Positions 5,723 to 8,043 of a stretch of DNA of 8,043 nt are shown in pieces (within the stretch, counting starts at the first letter, position 1; each line of letters begins with the position of its first letter). Below the pieces are notes generated by a model. It did no database searches, had not been told where the DNA came from, and saw nothing but the letters and a program-made list of their open reading frames with translations. Source of the stretch: Bacillota bacterium (GTDB lineage Bacteria; Bacillota; Limnochordia; Darwinibacteriales; Darwinibacteriaceae); assembly GCA_012799535.1 (NCBI GenBank), contig JAAZLB010000205.1, forward strand, positions 1 through 8,043, written 5' to 3'. The position numbers and the translations under genes were made by a program.

Positions 5723-7002
5723 ATCAGATTAGAAATCTGTCCGCTTTTCTCCTTATGCACCTGGCCTCTCACGTAGAAAAAGATACCTACCTGACCAAGG
5801 CCCGTAATTATCCAAGTTACAGGGTAACAGGCAAAAAGCACCATCAGAGTAGGACGCCAGGCGAAAATAGTCACTAACCATACAATTCTCATGAGGCAAA
5901 CCCCAACCAAAGTACAAAGCATCGGTAGGATGGAGTATCCCATCCCTCTGCTAAGACCTGGAAATACAGTCATGGTTCCAAAAGCAAAGTAGGCCCCCAT
6001 TAGCAGTCTCATCCGTAGCATACCCAATTCCACTACCTCAGGGTTTTTAGAATAAAGTCCAAGCAAGGTGGGGCCAAAAATCATGATGACGCCACCCAGA
6101 ATGATCCAGGTGGCAAAAATCAGGCTTGTACACACCTTGGCAATAGAATCTATCCGATCATATTTGCCCGCTCCCGTATTTTGCCCAGTCACGATCACTG
6201 TTGCGTTATAATAGGCGTTCATGGTGGTATCCAAAAAGCCTTCCACATTGTCCGCAGCCGAACTAGCAGCTACCACAACAGAACCAAAAGAATTCACCGC
6301 AGATTGGATGAGCACATTAGAGATGGAAAAGAGAAACGCTTGCAGACCAGCAGGTAAGCCAATTTTCACTATATCCCTTAACTTGCCCCTGTCCACCTGT
6401 AAGCGATTAAATCTGAAACGAATAGCACTGTTACTTCTCATTAAACTCCAGAGAATAAAAGCGGAAGCTAGATATTGGGAAATAACAGTGGCCCAGGCAA
6501 CACCATCCACACTCATCCCTAGGGAGATTACAAAAAACATGTTGTAGACCATGGATGCTGGTAAGCCTAAGAAATATATTTTCATGTACAAAATGGAGAG
6601 ATGAATAATGTCCTGTGGAGTCCCCATTAGATTTAGCAAGGGTTCACAAGTAGCCAAACCAAGGATCATGATGGCAATCCCGCCGATGATGCTAATGGCA
6701 ATAGAGGTATGTACAGTGCTACGCACCGCTTCCACTTTACCCGCACCATAATCCTGTGCTAAAACCACGCTTGTCCCTATGGACAAGCCCATGAATACGT
6801 TAACTAAAAGGTTGATCAGATACCCTGTGGCCCCAACAGCTGCCAAAGCTTCGCTACTAGAAAATCGCCCCACTACCATCATATCCGCTGCGTTAAACAT
6901 TAGTTGCAAGATATTCATAGCCATAATGGGTAGAGCAAAAATTAATATTGTGCTAAAGAGTGGTCCATTACATAGATCTAAATCCCGGCTTTTCACCAAC
7001 AC
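5719..7002 (-). CDS. MATE-family efflux transporter with internal in-frame deletion
   Basis: This is an inner-membrane MATE antiporter (Na+ or H+ coupled drug/cation export). Evidence includes FALPIMAMNILQLMFNAAD at 22-40, the DMMVVGRF segment, GLPAGLQAFLFSISN opening the C-lobe near 215-229, QNTGAGKYDRI at 274-284, and the C-lobe loop SRGMGYSILP at 351-360. At 427 residues it is shorter than the usual 450-460. In the N-lobe the sequence passes straight from LPASMVYN (to Asn154) into MFFVISLGMSVDGVAWATVISQY. Family members normally have about 30-35 further residues here: the end of TM4, an R-x-x-GD-x-x-xP loop and the first half of TM5. The matching C-lobe region is intact. With that stretch gone, eleven rather than twelve membrane spans are expected, so function is doubtful. 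The start is uncertain: GTG at 7002, TTG at 6999 or GTG at 6996, all with only a weak purine-rich ribosome site. No clear promoter is seen. It interrupts the dapA-rnj order known elsewhere. Confidence 0.88.
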   Translation of the reverse strand: MLVKSRDLDLCNGPLFSTILIFALPIMAMNILQLMFNAADMMVVGRFSSSEALAAVGATGYLINLLVNVFMGLSIGTSVVLAQDYGAGKVEAVRSTVHTSIAISIIGGIAIMILGLATCEPLLNLMGTPQDIIHLSILYMKIYFLGLPASMVYNMFFVISLGMSVDGVAWATVISQYLASAFILWSLMRSNSAIRFRFNRLQVDRGKLRDIVKIGLPAGLQAFLFSISNVLIQSAVNSFGSVVVAASSAADNVEGFLDTTMNAYYNATVIVTGQNTGAGKYDRIDSIAKVCTSLIFATWIILGGVIMIFGPTLLGLYSKNPEVVELGMLRMRLLMGAYFAFGTMTVFPGLSRGMGYSILPMLCTLVGVCLMRIVWLVTIFAWRPTLMVLFACYPVTWIITGLGQVGIFFYVRGQVHKEKSGQISNLI

Positions 7003-7036
7003 TAATGTTCGCTTCTTTCTTAAATAGTCTGACGCG

Positions 7037-7068
7037 TAAAACCCCCACTTGGTAGTACCAAGTAGAGG
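7037..7068 (-). terminator. Intrinsic terminator after dapA
   Basis: Read on the minus strand, CCTCTACTTGG (7068-7058), loop TACTA, CCAAGTGGGGG (7052-7042) forms an 11-bp stem: the inner six pairs are perfect and the outer five include two G-U wobbles. A short T run (7041-7038) follows directly. It begins 14 nt after the dapA stop, so it most likely ends the aspartokinase-dapA transcript and separates it from the MATE gene. The U tract is only four long, so read-through is plausible. Confidence 0.68.
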
Positions 7069-7081
7069 CCTTCACCCAAAT

Positions 7082-7963
7082 CTAAGAACGTAAACCCATT
7101 TTAAACAGCACTTCTTTGATCGCTTGACCTTCCCCTTCAGTTAGATCAACTAAAGGTAGGCGCACCGGACCAGTTTCGATCCCCACATATTCAAGGGCCC
7201 GTTTTACAGGAACCGGATTTGTGGTTAGAAACATCGCCTTGAACAGAGGCATCAATTGTAGATGAATTTCTAAGGCTTCGCTTGTTTTACCTGCACAAAA
7301 GGCTTGAATCATAGCCTTAATCTCCCGCCCTACCAAATGGGAAACAACACTCACTACACCTGCCCCTCCTACGGACAATATGGGTAAAGTTAGGGCGTCA
7401 TCACCGGAATAGATTAAAAAGTCTTCGGGCACTAGAGTTCTTAACACACTAACTTGTTCTAGATTGCCACTAGCTTCTTTAATGGCCACAATATTATCAA
7501 TTTGAGCTAATTTCGCCACCGTTTCCGGAAGTAAGTTCACACTGGTTCGGCCAGGAACATTATAAAGCATAATAGGTAAAGAGGTGCTGTCTGCTACCGC
7601 TTTAAAATGCTCATAAAGCCCCCCTTGGGAAGGTTTGTTATAATAGGGGGTAACAAGCATAATTCCATCTACACCAGCACTTTCGGCGGCCTTAGTGAGA
7701 ACAATAGTGTCCTCAGTACTATTGGAACCAGTGCCGGCAATAATTTCCACTTGTCCACCGAGGGCATCAGTCACTTCCGCGAACAACTTGGTTTTCTCTT
7801 CAAAGCTTAAGGTTGGGCTCTCACCTGTAGTTCCACTTAGAACCACACCATCGGAGCCGTTTTCCCCCAATCTCTGTGCTAATTCTACCGCTGCACGATA
7901 ATTCACAGAACCATCCTTGTGCATGGGAGTGATCATCGCGGTAATAAGCTGACCTGACTTCAT
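7082..7963 (-). CDS. dapA: 4-hydroxy-tetrahydrodipicolinate synthase
   Basis: DapA condenses pyruvate with aspartate semialdehyde to give 4-hydroxy-tetrahydrodipicolinate, the first committed step to diaminopimelate/lysine and, in spore formers, to dipicolinate. It is a cytoplasmic TIM-barrel enzyme, normally a tetramer. At 293 residues it is full length for the family. Visible motifs are GTTGES at 44-49 (catalytic Thr45), the VTPYYNKP signature at 104-111 (Tyr108), LYNVPGRT at 133-140 (Tyr134, and Arg139 which binds the aspartate semialdehyde carboxylate), and IKEASG at 161-166, where Lys162 is the Schiff-base lysine. The ATG start is well supported: GGAGG at 7971-7975 lies 7 nt upstream and overlaps the stop of the preceding aspartokinase. 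A hairpin terminator follows the stop. Nothing about the protein looks abnormal. Confidence 0.97.
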   Translation of the reverse strand: MKSGQLITAMITPMHKDGSVNYRAAVELAQRLGENGSDGVVLSGTTGESPTLSFEEKTKLFAEVTDALGGQVEIIAGTGSNSTEDTIVLTKAAESAGVDGIMLVTPYYNKPSQGGLYEHFKAVADSTSLPIMLYNVPGRTSVNLLPETVAKLAQIDNIVAIKEASGNLEQVSVLRTLVPEDFLIYSGDDALTLPILSVGGAGVVSVVSHLVGREIKAMIQAFCAGKTSEALEIHLQLMPLFKAMFLTTNPVPVKRALEYVGIETGPVRLPLVDLTEGEGQAIKEVLFKMGLRS

Positions 7964-7970
7964 GATTTAA

Positions 7971-7975
7971 CCTCC
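7971..7975 (-). promoter_or_regulatory. dapA ribosome-binding site inside aspartokinase stop
   Basis: On the minus strand TAGGAGG combines the aspartokinase TAG stop (7975-7977) with a perfect GGAGG Shine-Dalgarno, 7 nt before the dapA ATG. Stop and ribosome-binding site share bases, an arrangement typical of translational coupling. Confidence 0.85.
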
Positions 7976-8043
7976 TAAATTCGATCAAGATTGAACTCTC
8001 CATACAATGCCTGTACCGCTTGTGGAATATGTTCTTCTAAAAC
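7975..8043 (-). CDS. Aspartate kinase, C-terminal fragment (cut by window edge)
   Basis: Only the last 22 codons and the TAG stop are visible. The peptide ends in AVQALYGEFNLDRI, which resembles the AV-x-ALHEAFGL ending of class II aspartokinases (ACT-domain end). The enzyme phosphorylates L-aspartate in the first step of the lysine, threonine, methionine and diaminopimelate pathways. The assignment rests on this short tail plus position: in Bacillus subtilis and many Firmicutes the gene directly upstream of dapA is the aspartokinase dapG. The stop codon overlaps the dapA ribosome-binding site (TAGGAGG), so the two genes are almost certainly co-transcribed and translationally coupled. The catalytic domain lies outside the window. 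Another upstream gene is possible but unlikely. Confidence 0.72.
   Translation of the reverse strand, partial: VLEEHIPQAVQALYGEFNLDRI

Noticed and set aside
7003..7081. Promoter for the MATE gene in the dapA-MATE gap
   Set aside because: TATTTA at 7021-7026 resembles a -10 box, but no -35-like sequence lies at suitable spacing.
1..8043. tRNA, rRNA, CRISPR, insertion sequence or phage elements
   Set aside because: No cloverleaf-like genes, spaced repeats, transposase or phage motifs were seen; almost all bases are in minus-strand housekeeping genes.

Overview
The window looks like a chromosomal housekeeping region of an endospore-forming Firmicute, probably a Clostridia or Peptococcaceae-like lineage. 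Every recognisable gene lies on the minus strand, so transcription runs from high to low coordinates. The basis is gene content and order: the run aspartokinase - dapA - RNase J - tepA - ylzJ matches the dapG-dapA-rnjB(ymfA)-tepA-ylzJ block of Bacillus subtilis, and ylmE/yggS followed by sepF is the classic start of the ylm division cluster. The species cannot be told from the sequence alone.

Layout in transcription order. (1) The last 22 codons of an aspartokinase at the right edge, then dapA; these are two steps of the lysine/diaminopimelate (and dipicolinate) pathway, closed by an intrinsic terminator at about 7037-7068. (2) A MATE-family multidrug/cation antiporter gene that interrupts the conserved block. 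It appears to carry an in-frame internal deletion of roughly 30-35 residues in its N-terminal lobe. (3) A good sigma-A type promoter overlapping the MATE stop codon, a leader of about 110 nt, then RNase J, the ClpP-like protease TepA, and a small YlzJ-like protein that starts inside the tepA stop codon. (4) A Na/Pi cotransporter with no PhoU domain, undecaprenyl-diphosphatase UppP, the PLP-homeostasis protein YggS/YlmE, and the cell-division protein SepF, which is cut by the left edge of the window. These are tightly packed: gaps are 16-33 nt, and yggS and sepF overlap by 8 nt.

Together the genes cover cell-wall precursor supply (aspartokinase, DapA, UppP), septum formation (SepF), RNA turnover (RNase J) and a sporulation-associated protease (TepA). 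Two junctions of the rnj-tepA-ylzJ-Na/Pi unit carry 16-bp RNA hairpins that bury ribosome-binding sites. One lies between rnj and tepA, and its 5' arm resembles the anti-Shine-Dalgarno end of 16S rRNA. The other lies across the start codon of the Na/Pi gene and is followed directly by six U residues, so it could act as a terminator, a translation lock, or both. These hairpins and the shortened MATE gene are the most notable points. I found no wholly new multi-gene system, RNA gene, CRISPR array, insertion sequence or phage gene. No stretch over 300 bases lacks a gene.
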